Counted from the stretch's first letter, positions 1-9,036 are shown. The stretch: DNA of 18,095 nt from JAWUXM01 sp034111325 (GCA_034111325.1 JAWUXM010000009.1:1-18095), one strand, 5' to 3'. Notes: generated by a model from the sequence alone, not told the origin. Made by a program: numbers and translations.

Positions 1-1392
1 AAACCCCAAAATCAATACTACTTTTAGAATACGATTATAGATTTCACTTTGGGTGATATTTACCAAGCCTATAAAAAAGCCAAACGCAGTAAAGGTTACA
101 TATAAAGCTAGGGAGAGTTTTAATAATGTCTGAAATAATGAGCCTTCCCCAACTAAATGATTAAAATAATCACGAGAGAAATCCTCACTGAATATACGGC
201 TAAAAGGTGCCTCCATTATATCAACTAAACTACCAACAAAGCCCTCTTCAGCAGCAACAGGCTTGATTGTTACCGAACCTTTATTATCAACATATTTACT
301 AGCTAATTCAGCTGCGGTAAAATCACATTCTTTTCTAGCTGCCTCACCCACCTCTTTATCTTCCAAGCGGAAATATAGCCTTCCTAACATTTGTGGAAAT
401 TCTTTATATATTTCAGTGTCTAGAAATGGTGAAAATTCTATTGATGATGTACCATCATCAATCCTTGCACGAACTCTGTCACGACCACCAAGACAGGTTT
501 TATCGGTGCTAATTACTATACCAGTATAACTGCCAAGATTATCACTATGCAAATAATGATTCCAACGGTTCCAAACTCCTGCACATATACCGAATGCGTC
601 AAGCCCTGTTGAACAACTCCTCCTTCCTATATAAAGGGGATCCTCATATGTGCGTAAGGTTACCAATCCTGAAAACTCGGTATTATTTGTCATCGTATAG
701 GTTGCAGCATTGAGATTGACGGTTTTAGTAAAATGGCTCGTATCACTAAGTAAAATTGGATCAGAAGAACCAACCTTAACTTCAATACCACTACCGCCTG
801 AATGCCAGCATTCTCGCTCACCATCACTTGTACAATCGCCACTCGCAGTAGCATTTAAAGAATGACGGTTACTCTCGCCGCTCTGTGCTGGAATAGTAAC
901 AGTCAGAACATCTCCAACAGATATATTGACGGTATTACTACAAGCAACAGGCGTAATTGGCATATAGGAAGGAGGAGTTGTCCTGCCAGCTGAAGAACTA
1001 TTACCATTACCGCTTAATGAGGTAATTGCTTCATTGCAATCAGTGGAATCTGTTACAATAGTACAGCTTGTTGAATTTTGACCATCAGGGCAGTTAACTA
1101 CAGTGTTACTACCACAAAAATCAGCTATACCCGAAGCTGTCATTTTCAATTTACTATCAATTACCTTAATCTCTACTCCACTATCGGTCCATTGATTGTT
1201 ATGTTGAGAAGGGCATGCTTTATGTGGTTTATCAACTGGCGTTTCTGGGTCAGCACTGGGCTTTGCGTAAACCTTTGTTTTATTAATTTGCAAATTACCA
1301 AAATTAGCTGGCTCAATACATGTATTCTCCCTACCGTTATCACAAGCCGTAAGAGATAAAAGAATTAGCAATATATATTTATAAATTCGCAT
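1..1392 (-). CDS. virB6: VirB6-family T4SS channel protein, fourth paralogue, lipoprotein class (3'-partial)
   Basis: The reading frame is open from an ATG at 1392 to the window edge (464 codons, no stop), so the C-terminal part lies outside. The start overlaps the stop of the preceding virB6 by one base (TAATG), indicating translational coupling. Residues 1-16 are a hydrophobic signal ending in the lipobox LTAC, so Cys17 is probably lipidated. Next comes CIEPANFGN, which matches CIKAADFGN in the preceding paralogue. Residues 30-400 form an extracytoplasmic domain rich in Ser, Thr, Gly and Cys. From about residue 424 the hydrophobic stretch LALYVTFTAFGFFIGLV and the following NITQSEIYNRILKVVLILGF are typical of the first membrane segments of Rickettsiales VirB6. 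VirB6 proteins are polytopic inner-membrane parts of the T4SS channel. The family call rests on the membrane segments, the shared N-terminal motif and the position in the array. The role of the large N-terminal domain is unknown. Confidence 0.88.
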   Translation of the reverse strand, partial: MRIYKYILLILLSLTACDNGRENTCIEPANFGNLQINKTKVYAKPSADPETPVDKPHKACPSQHNNQWTDSGVEIKVIDSKLKMTASGIADFCGSNTVVNCPDGQNSTSCTIVTDSTDCNEAITSLSGNGNSSSAGRTTPPSYMPITPVACSNTVNISVGDVLTVTIPAQSGESNRHSLNATASGDCTSDGERECWHSGGSGIEVKVGSSDPILLSDTSHFTKTVNLNAATYTMTNNTEFSGLVTLRTYEDPLYIGRRSCSTGLDAFGICAGVWNRWNHYLHSDNLGSYTGIVISTDKTCLGGRDRVRARIDDGTSSIEFSPFLDTEIYKEFPQMLGRLYFRLEDKEVGEAARKECDFTAAELASKYVDNKGSVTIKPVAAEEGFVGSLVDIMEAPFSRIFSEDFSRDYFNHLVGEGSLFQTLLKLSLALYVTFTAFGFFIGLVNITQSEIYNRILKVVLILGF

Positions 1393-4300
1393 TAATCTTT
1401 CTCCTCTTTATTTTTACCATCATCTTTTGGTGGGGCTGATGGGTCAATATTTGTTCGTCTTGCGGGATCAGCTGGTGGAGCTGATGGGTCAACATTTGTT
1501 GCCCTTGCTTGCATATTTAACTGCTTCATGCCTTCAGCAACTTTATCTTTATTTAGGGCTCTACGTAATCTCTTCGGCATTTTTTTACCCAGATTTCTTA
1601 CGTCATTTATTTTTTGATGAATTAAACGATCCTCTTTTGCCTCCCTTTCTTCTTGCACTACGTTTCCTGCAGCTAAAGCAATGTTTTTCTTCATATTATC
1701 TGCCTTATAACCAGTAACCTTACGCCAACCTTGTTTTGCACGACCAAGCTTGGTTTCCTCTTCCGCTCTTACACCTAATTCCCTACCGATTGCGCCCATG
1801 GCTTTTGCTTGTGCTGCATCAGGATCTTCCCCTTTTGCCTCTGCATCTTTACGTGCTTTTGCAATTGCTTTTTTAGCATGAGCTGTACTCGGTATAGCAC
1901 TTAAATCCTTTAAGTCTTTCTGCACTTGTGGCGATTTCATGATTTTCTCTACTTGTGCATCAGTCATCCCCCTCTTCTCCATTTTACTTTTTAGCTCAGC
2001 TTTGATATGGCCCTCTCTGTCTTTGCCAGACTTGCCATCTGCGAGTGCCTCCACAGAAGCACTCTGCATAGTATTTTGAATCGCCTCTATATCCCCTCTC
2101 TCTTCACCAGCTCTTATACCTACAGCCCTTTCAGCAGCAGCAATAGGTCTGCGCACGAAGAAATTCTTAGCCCGATGCTTATAATCCTCAGTAAACGGAT
2201 TATCTGCTAAATCAGATGCTGCTGATTTCACTGCAGAAATCATACTATTAGCTATCCCTCCAACCCCTGTTCCGCCAGCTATTTGTTCCGATAGATTTGT
2301 GATAAAATCTATGAATGTTTTAAATATATACATCATCGCCAATAAACTCACTATCCCAAAAAATTCTGGGCCTTCAGGAACGGCTGCTTCCAATTGGAAA
2401 CGCCTATAGTCAAATGACCAAACTTTCCAAAAACTTAGCAACACTATGTTAATCGGCGTTTCTGGGCAACATATCCATAATGGCTTCCAACAGACACCAT
2501 AATATAATAAATCATACATCATGGCATAGACCATCCAACCAAAAAGGCTTACTGCTGCTGCAATAAAGGCATATTGGAAGCCAAGCCCAATTACTGCTGA
2601 CAACCATTTTTCAAATAAGAAGCGAGTTTTACTAAATAAGGAGAACACGAAGAAAACTGGCGCTATAGCGAACATAACTGTAAACATTATAAATATAGTC
2701 ACATATAGCACCAAAGCCTTACCTACTGCCATTAAGAAGATATAAAATGACATGTAGATAAGGACTATATATAGCCATCCCAAGGAAAATGGTGAGAATA
2801 ACAACCCCCATATTTTAGTATGTACTGATGAAGCAAATATTATATTTAATGAACGGTCAATTACCTGAAAAATATCATTTTCTGGGTTTAAGTTAGTTTT
2901 TACGATAGCACCCATTGCCGATGCTACCTGTTCGGCACCACCTTGGAAGAACTCAATTACATAATCATTAAAAAATGACCAGCTATTAGGAGAGAGGAAT
3001 GTTAATAATAATCCGACCTTAAGGATCATTTTAAATAACTCTGTAATACTGATTTTAATCAAACCCATTATAAAGCCAATTGCTACAAGGGTAATAAATA
3101 TCGCTAAAGCGCTACGTAGTATTATTTGAAAAGAGGATGTTGAGGACGTTCCAACCATTGCCTCAAACAATCTTTGTTTAAATGTAATATCTACCGCCCG
3201 CCTAATATCTGAAATAATATCTCTAGTTAGGTTGGTAATACTGCTAGAGCCTTTATCAATTTCAATATTCATAGCGAAACCGTCGCTATTGTTAGTATAA
3301 CCACTTTCCACCTGCGTATCCGTGAGGCTACATTCATTATCATTTACTTCAGGGTCAACAATACGAAAATATACATCACCTGTTTTAGCGCTAAATTCTG
3401 CAGGACGGACAAAAGCCTTATTACTATCGAATAATGGCTGAGTTCCTTCAAAAGCCCCAATCCTCATTCTAATTTTATTAATATCATCTGATACACATGC
3501 CCTAACTCGCAAGTTCCATTTTGCACCTAAATAGCTCTCTATTTTTAATCTATTGTCTTCAGTAAGGATTTTATTATAAATAATCACCTCTGCTATGTGC
3601 CCGTTCATTGATTGCGTAGAAAAATTTCTACTACCCCCTAGTAAGTTTAATTTAATAGGTGCGCCCGTTGTTGCTTCCGGCGCATCATTAGAGGAATTAT
3701 CCGCTACTATACTAACTATAGAATAATCGACAGTTGGTTTTAAAATACTTGCTGTACTAGAAAAGCCTCCATTTAGAACACCGTTAATATAAGTCTCGTA
3801 ACTAGAAGGAATCACGTCTGTGTCATTATTATACCATAATTTATCACCATCTCCAGTAGGTAAATTATATTTAGTATCATGCCCTAAATAAAGACGCCGA
3901 TTCGTATCAGAAGAGGCATATTTCATTACGACAAAGATTGTCATTCCTAGCTCGGTGCCTTGTGCTATCTCAGAGAATTTTAGATGCCGGCCACTACCAT
4001 CAAAATACACAGATGGCTTAGTAACAGAGCTAGTAGATGGTGGGGTAATAATGGTAAACTGGCTATCTGCATAAAATGGCACGCCTATTGTGCCGTCTTG
4101 ATTCGCATGATTATTATTGCCGCTTTTATCTTTCCAGCGATATATTTCATCATCATTTAAACTAGCGATTGTTGCTAAATCACTTTTTAGTAAAGTAGCA
4201 GAATCACTAGCATCAAGCCATAATTTTAGATGTCCATTTTCAATTAAATTAGGTGCAACAGGAGAAGATCTACAAAAACTTGCTTGGCCAAAAGCAATAA

Positions 4301-4565
4301 TTTTCAGCTCATCCCCACTATCAAGCGACATATTAGTTGGCATCCAATAACGCTTCTTGGAAGTACAGCCTGTTACATTGGTTGAATCAATATAAGGCTT
4401 AGGATAATCTGAATCATTTAATGGGTTCGCCTCAAGTAGTAATGATCTGCTAGTAATGTTACCAAAATCTGCAGCCTTAATACAGCTACTACCATCACAG
4501 GAAGCTAACACTAACAATGCTAGCAACATTATAATCTTTGATATGTATCTACGATAATTTTTCAT
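1392..4565 (-). CDS. virB6: VirB6-family T4SS channel protein, third paralogue, lipoprotein with inserted LamG-like lectin domain
   Basis: 1057 residues, far longer than the roughly 300 of Agrobacterium VirB6 but normal for the extended Rickettsiales versions. Residues 1-22 are a lipoprotein signal with lipobox LASC (Cys23). CIKAADFGN (28-36) begins an extracytoplasmic beta-rich domain. About residues 109-352 look like a concanavalin/LamG-like domain: LWLDASDS, RWKDKSGNNNHA, VYFDGSGRHLKF, TIFVVMKY, NGHIAEVIIYNKILTEDNR and IESYLGAKW follow that family's usual order. Residues 353-436 resume the VirB6 N-terminal domain. Hydrophobic segments run from about 480 to 760, including one at 590-645 and others near 660-682 and 733-755. 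Residues 785-1057 are a charged, helical, probably cytoplasmic tail ending in two TN(V/I)DPSAPP repeats. The ATG directly abuts the TAA of the preceding virB6. VirB6 family membership is secure; ligand and orientation of the inserted domain are inferred. Confidence 0.92.
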   Translation of the reverse strand: MKNYRRYISKIIMLLALLVLASCDGSSCIKAADFGNITSRSLLLEANPLNDSDYPKPYIDSTNVTGCTSKKRYWMPTNMSLDSGDELKIIAFGQASFCRSSPVAPNLIENGHLKLWLDASDSATLLKSDLATIASLNDDEIYRWKDKSGNNNHANQDGTIGVPFYADSQFTIITPPSTSSVTKPSVYFDGSGRHLKFSEIAQGTELGMTIFVVMKYASSDTNRRLYLGHDTKYNLPTGDGDKLWYNNDTDVIPSSYETYINGVLNGGFSSTASILKPTVDYSIVSIVADNSSNDAPEATTGAPIKLNLLGGSRNFSTQSMNGHIAEVIIYNKILTEDNRLKIESYLGAKWNLRVRACVSDDINKIRMRIGAFEGTQPLFDSNKAFVRPAEFSAKTGDVYFRIVDPEVNDNECSLTDTQVESGYTNNSDGFAMNIEIDKGSSSITNLTRDIISDIRRAVDITFKQRLFEAMVGTSSTSSFQIILRSALAIFITLVAIGFIMGLIKISITELFKMILKVGLLLTFLSPNSWSFFNDYVIEFFQGGAEQVASAMGAIVKTNLNPENDIFQVIDRSLNIIFASSVHTKIWGLLFSPFSLGWLYIVLIYMSFYIFLMAVGKALVLYVTIFIMFTVMFAIAPVFFVFSLFSKTRFLFEKWLSAVIGLGFQYAFIAAAVSLFGWMVYAMMYDLLYYGVCWKPLWICCPETPINIVLLSFWKVWSFDYRRFQLEAAVPEGPEFFGIVSLLAMMYIFKTFIDFITNLSEQIAGGTGVGGIANSMISAVKSAASDLADNPFTEDYKHRAKNFFVRRPIAAAERAVGIRAGEERGDIEAIQNTMQSASVEALADGKSGKDREGHIKAELKSKMEKRGMTDAQVEKIMKSPQVQKDLKDLSAIPSTAHAKKAIAKARKDAEAKGEDPDAAQAKAMGAIGRELGVRAEEETKLGRAKQGWRKVTGYKADNMKKNIALAAGNVVQEEREAKEDRLIHQKINDVRNLGKKMPKRLRRALNKDKVAEGMKQLNMQARATNVDPSAPPADPARRTNIDPSAPPKDDGKNKEEKD
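1429..1499 (-). repeat. Two-copy 45-base tandem repeat encoding TN(V/I)DPSAPP in the VirB6 tail
   Basis: Near-identical 26-base blocks at 1429-1454 and 1474-1499 lie exactly 45 bases apart in frame. They encode TNVDPSAPP (residues 1023-1031) and TNIDPSAPP (1038-1046) at the extreme C-terminus of the third VirB6. The spacer codes for ADPARR. This looks like a recent in-frame duplication in a disordered, proline-rich tail. Confidence 0.8.
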
Positions 4566-6710
4566 TTATTTATAATCATCGTTACTACCTTTATTGCGAT
4601 AAACAGATTTTAGCCTATCACCTCCCGCCTTGGCCAAACCCTTTATTTTGCCATATACCTCAGGCATCCCAGCTAATACACCCTCACCAGTTAAGTTAGC
4701 AAGAATGTCACTTACCTTACTAAAAATGGCTAAGAATATAAATGATACTAACGTCATTTTAAGTAATGAATAAAGTATATCATCAACAATGCCTATACCT
4801 ATGGTAGGAATAATTATACCCAAAATTAACTCCTTAGTTTCACTTTTATGATTCTGCATAATATCATACATCCCACCTGGTTCATAAAAGATTGAATCTA
4901 ACACACCAAATATTACCACCAATAAAGTCAGCAAGACAAAAGGCTGCACAGAATATGCAATAATCTGTGAAAACCATGTGTCAAAAATAGGTTTAGTTTT
5001 CTTAAATAACATTAGCGGTATGGTGAGTGGCGAGACAAAGATTAGCAAACTCAAAGCCAACAGTGCAGAAAGTGCTATATACACAGCCTTTAATACCATC
5101 ACTATAAGCATTATCATTAGGATAATGGAGGCAGTAAAAATAACAACTCCCAAAGCAGCCGATAATAAGCTCCCTTGCGCCAATGCAATAAGCTCTGAAA
5201 ACGGTCCTTTTTTGCCAAAGAATAAATATTCTGACATACGACAATCAAGCATATCCCAAATAATGAAATGTTGCTCTGCAGCTGGATAGACAACATTGCT
5301 AAAATCACATCTCGCGCCGACCGATCCCGATGTCCCGCCTAATGTACCTTGTTGTTGTACCGTACAAGCACTTCCTGCAATTACAGTCGTGGGTGGTGAA
5401 GAAGTTGTGCCTGTTATGACTCCATCAGCATCTACAGAGCAACCTGGAGTATTAGAAATCTCTTGTGTGGTAAACGTCTCACCTCTTAGAGAGCTGCAAT
5501 CAAATGTCGTCGGCGCAACCTTAATCTCACTAACAAAATTATTAGCTAATTCATATGCGGATCGCACCAAGACTTTATAATAACCATCTTGCCAGGCTGT
5601 ACCTAAAACAAAATAAAGAATAAAGCCAATTTGTATTGCCCAAGTAAATAGATCTTTCGTACCGAACCCCCCACCAATATTAAGGAATAATCTTACTGCT
5701 AAGAAGCTCACAAATAAAGCGAGGAAGATTAAGACTGTTTGTTGGAAGTAAGCTCTTATAGTAACAAAGAAACCCACACTACATAACCCATTAGCAGGGC
5801 TAGAACCATCTAAACATTGTTTAGTGAAAATGACGTTATTATTAGAATCACGTATAGGATCTCCACTTCCATCCAGCCTTATAACATCTGTTTGACCACT
5901 AAATACATTTTCAAGAGTGGAGCTAATACAGCGCATTACTTTACCACTAAAGTTAAAGCTAGAAAAGCCAGAATCTATTCCTGATTTACAATGATTTGAA
6001 ATTATTGAAGGTATATCAGGCGTTATAATGTCTGTATTCTCTGGAGATTTCTTAATACAGTGCGATCGATATTTCTCATTATAAGTTTTACAGAGCTTGT
6101 CAGGGTCAGGGCAGCCTCGACACTCACAACGCGGAGCACCATCAGTAGCTGAATCCCCAGCGAAATCGGCTGCTGTACAATTTCTCTGCGCATCATCTAC
6201 ATCTAAGTCAGGGTCTGATACTTCCCCACCAATTGGCAATAAACCACCTACTAAAACACCTGTACAAAATACTCCCTCTGCGCATATTTCATCACCCTCT
6301 TCCCATGCACAAACTTGTGTTCCATAATCACCTACTACGCCGCATGATTCAGAATTTAGCCATAATTCATCACCACCTACCTCTATACCAATTTGATTAT
6401 AATGATCTCCTCCTGGAATCGTATGGTCATAATTTTCATTATAGTTACCTGCTTGTGGGTCTGGTGTGTTGAGAATAGTGCTATCATCCTTCCAACGCTC
6501 AGCTATAGCTTTTGTAGAAGCATAAGCTGCAAACCCCGCAACACCACCAAATGGCGCAGAGGCAATAAACGCTGATATAATGACTGTACATGCTCCAACA
6601 TCAGCAGCATAAGCATCAGGTGAGTATCTATGCCTTGGTTCACCCCAACCTGCTTTTGCCTGCTGCGCAAATGAGAAAACTAACAATATGATTAACAAGA
6701 TATGGCGCAT
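4566..6710 (-). CDS. virB6: VirB6-family T4SS channel protein, second paralogue
   Basis: 714 residues. An Sec-type signal peptide (1-20, ending AKA before Gly21) is followed by a cysteine-rich extracytoplasmic domain to about residue 315, then hydrophobic segments near 318-342, 354-371, 510-566, 580-604 and 627-670, and a short basic tail. It shares conserved blocks with the first paralogue: SGKVMRCISSTLENVF (255-270), GFFVTIRAYFQQTVLIFLAL (313-332), LGTAWQDGYYKVLVRSA (369-385), QHFIIWDMLDCRMSEY (480-495) and SPLTIPLMLF (560-569). These are typical of Rickettsiales VirB6, the polytopic inner-membrane channel subunit. Residues about 410-468, between two membrane blocks, are a Ser/Thr/Gly-rich stretch with extra cysteines that the first paralogue lacks. 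The start overlaps the upstream virB6 stop by one base (TAATG), and the stop directly abuts the next ATG. Confidence 0.92.
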   Translation of the reverse strand: MRHILLIILLVFSFAQQAKAGWGEPRHRYSPDAYAADVGACTVIISAFIASAPFGGVAGFAAYASTKAIAERWKDDSTILNTPDPQAGNYNENYDHTIPGGDHYNQIGIEVGGDELWLNSESCGVVGDYGTQVCAWEEGDEICAEGVFCTGVLVGGLLPIGGEVSDPDLDVDDAQRNCTAADFAGDSATDGAPRCECRGCPDPDKLCKTYNEKYRSHCIKKSPENTDIITPDIPSIISNHCKSGIDSGFSSFNFSGKVMRCISSTLENVFSGQTDVIRLDGSGDPIRDSNNNVIFTKQCLDGSSPANGLCSVGFFVTIRAYFQQTVLIFLALFVSFLAVRLFLNIGGGFGTKDLFTWAIQIGFILYFVLGTAWQDGYYKVLVRSAYELANNFVSEIKVAPTTFDCSSLRGETFTTQEISNTPGCSVDADGVITGTTSSPPTTVIAGSACTVQQQGTLGGTSGSVGARCDFSNVVYPAAEQHFIIWDMLDCRMSEYLFFGKKGPFSELIALAQGSLLSAALGVVIFTASIILMIMLIVMVLKAVYIALSALLALSLLIFVSPLTIPLMLFKKTKPIFDTWFSQIIAYSVQPFVLLTLLVVIFGVLDSIFYEPGGMYDIMQNHKSETKELILGIIIPTIGIGIVDDILYSLLKMTLVSFIFLAIFSKVSDILANLTGEGVLAGMPEVYGKIKGLAKAGGDRLKSVYRNKGSNDDYK

Positions 6711-9031
6711 TATTTTCCTGTACCATAATCATTATTATTACGCCCACGCATAGCATTGAACATCTTGCCTGCACCAGACTTGCCAATCTTGGCAGCTCCT
6801 AGCGCAAATTTTCCTCCAGTCTTAATCGCGCTCCCCATGCCCTTAGCTATAGAATCACTTGGACCTGAAATACCTATAAGAGATTGCATTATATCTTTAA
6901 TTTTCTCAAAAATTGAGGCCATTACTAATAATACAAAAAATAATTTAAAGATAATCGGCGTTAATTCTGTAACATAGCTGGTTGATATCCACGGTATCTC
7001 GATACCTAATATAGATGTAGTGCCAAGGCTATCTCCAGGATAGCTAATCAAACAAACAAAACTACTACGGTCACAGTCGGTATCCATCACCCCTTCAGTG
7101 AAGGTTGAACTCCCATAAAAGAAATTATCCATTATCGCAAAATTAAATGAGAGGAATGCGAAAAGAATAAGTGGCTGCAAACTATAGCCAATTAGTTGTT
7201 TCTTCCAACCATCAAAAATCCCCTTCACTTTGCTATTAGAAAATAGCACCAAGGGAATCACTAATGGCGAAATAAATATCAATAGACTAATAACCATAAC
7301 GGAAACTGTGGCAATAAATAACGCTTTAAACATTATCCAAAGAAATATTAAGGTAATGGGGATACCAAAAACTAGGATAATTAATATTGCAAAAACACTA
7401 AAAAGTGAATGAGTAAGCAATTTAATGAATTGTGGATATTCCCCCTTCACACCAAAACCAAAATATTGCGCTAATTTACAATCAAACATATCCCACACTG
7501 CATAGTGCTGCTCATCCTGAGCATAAATAATATTATGTGGCCCAACTCTTGTATTGAAATTATATTGACAGCCATCATTTACTGTTCGTGAAGTCTCCCC
7601 AGCTTGAAAGAATAATATACCAATTTCTGTTGCACCACGCATAAGGAAATTATAGTAATTATCTTTCCAGGCGTTACCCAGAGCAAAATACATCACTATG
7701 GCAGTGATAAATATTAATTTGACAATTTCCATCAAATTGCCGCTTCCCATTATAACCCTTACTCCAAGCAAAGTAACAAATAGCGCTAATATAATCATAA
7801 CTGTTTGCCTGAATGTATTTTGTATCCTCACAAAAAAACCGTCCTGACAACCTACATCTTCACTAAAAGTTACTTGGCGCTCCAAACATTTTTCAGACTC
7901 TATCTCACCAGTTGCTGATGAAATAGTTTGATATTTACCCCAAAAAATATTATCGATTGTTTGCTCAACACAACGCATTACCCTGCCTGAAAAAGCAAAT
8001 GAATCAAACCCATCACCTCCTTTCAGAGTTGCCTTGCCAGTGCAATATGGCGATATAACACGTGGGAAAGCGGGGCCTACATCTGGCAATTTTTGTTTTT
8101 TGACCGCACAATGCGCTAGATATTCAGGGTCATAAGTATAACCACAAACATATTTGCCCGTAACAGCTCCATTTTCATCTTTTGCTTGACACCAACGACA
8201 ACCAGGGTTTTCTAATTTTTCAAGATCAGTACCAGTTAAATCCTTACAATCCGCAACTGATTGAGTGTCGCTATCTGTCCTATCCTTACCATTGTTAATT
8301 CGCCCATCAATTGGGCCGATACCAAGTCCTGAAATCTCAATTTGCACACCAAATGCAAAACTGCAAAACACTCCATCAACACATACCATGTCATCCATAT
8401 CATAGGCACAAGCATATTCTGTAGTGGAATATTCACGACACTTTCCTGATGCTATTTCAGTTAGATTACTAGTATTATTGCTATTACGAGGATCTCCACT
8501 ATCAATATCCTTACCGACTAATACACCATCAAAATCCCACTGTTGGTCATATAATTCATAGGTAGTACCAGTTATCGTACCTGATGGATTTAAACCTAAA
8601 CAATCCTCACTTTTACCAGTGATGCAACTACAACCAGACATACGCAATACGTCTTTATTTCTAAAAAGCCGCGCAGTAGAATCATTTGCGTAATATTTCC
8701 CCTCCCCTACTACCGCAGCACAGTCTTGTAGCTTATATTCAGCCACGCCTACAGTATAATCATTTAAACCATCACCATCTGCGTCACGATGATTAGCAAC
8801 CTGTGTACTATTACGAAAAGGCTCTGCTATCGATTCAGCCGCCGCACGCAAGCCAATTGTAACGGAAATCCCTGTCAAAGAAGCAGCAACCATTGGCGCC
8901 AAAATTATTGCACAAGCTGCAGCATCTCTAGATTGAGCCTCCTGAGTAGGGCGCCTATCTGTAGAGAAGTCCGCATAGGCAGAACCTATCTGTAACAACA
9001 GTATGATAATGGTAGCTATAATTCTGTGCAT
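6710..9031 (-). CDS. virB6: VirB6-family T4SS channel protein, first paralogue
   Basis: 773 residues, five bases after the virB4 stop. The signal peptide ends SAYA before Asp21. A cysteine-rich N-terminal domain (21-395) carries DADGDGLND at 83-91, like the calcium-binding DxDxDG loops of thrombospondin type 3 or EF-hand repeats. Family blocks include SGRVMRCVEQTIDNIFWG (348-365), GFFVRIQNTFRQTVMIILAL (398-417), LGNAWKDNYYNFLMRGA (451-467), QHYAVWDMFDCKLAQYFGFG (508-527), SPLVIPLVLF (588-597) and WKKQLIGYSLQPLILFAFL (609-627). Hydrophobic segments lie near 408-428, 436-452, 543-597, 618-635 and 688-706. The C-terminal end is Gly/Lys-rich and probably cytoplasmic. Its place directly after virB3-virB4 matches the first virB6 of the Rickettsiales T4SS cluster. 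It probably forms part of the inner-membrane channel with the other paralogues; separate roles cannot be read from the sequence. Confidence 0.93.
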   Translation of the reverse strand: MHRIIATIIILLLQIGSAYADFSTDRRPTQEAQSRDAAACAIILAPMVAASLTGISVTIGLRAAAESIAEPFRNSTQVANHRDADGDGLNDYTVGVAEYKLQDCAAVVGEGKYYANDSTARLFRNKDVLRMSGCSCITGKSEDCLGLNPSGTITGTTYELYDQQWDFDGVLVGKDIDSGDPRNSNNTSNLTEIASGKCREYSTTEYACAYDMDDMVCVDGVFCSFAFGVQIEISGLGIGPIDGRINNGKDRTDSDTQSVADCKDLTGTDLEKLENPGCRWCQAKDENGAVTGKYVCGYTYDPEYLAHCAVKKQKLPDVGPAFPRVISPYCTGKATLKGGDGFDSFAFSGRVMRCVEQTIDNIFWGKYQTISSATGEIESEKCLERQVTFSEDVGCQDGFFVRIQNTFRQTVMIILALFVTLLGVRVIMGSGNLMEIVKLIFITAIVMYFALGNAWKDNYYNFLMRGATEIGILFFQAGETSRTVNDGCQYNFNTRVGPHNIIYAQDEQHYAVWDMFDCKLAQYFGFGVKGEYPQFIKLLTHSLFSVFAILIILVFGIPITLIFLWIMFKALFIATVSVMVISLLIFISPLVIPLVLFSNSKVKGIFDGWKKQLIGYSLQPLILFAFLSFNFAIMDNFFYGSSTFTEGVMDTDCDRSSFVCLISYPGDSLGTTSILGIEIPWISTSYVTELTPIIFKLFFVLLVMASIFEKIKDIMQSLIGISGPSDSIAKGMGSAIKTGGKFALGAAKIGKSGAGKMFNAMRGRNNNDYGTGK

Positions 9032-9036
9032 AAATC

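Noticed and set aside
5002..5308. Minus-strand overlapping frames of 63 and 80 codons inside the second virB6
   Set aside because: They are alternative frames within a clearly coding virB6 membrane segment and have no independent support.
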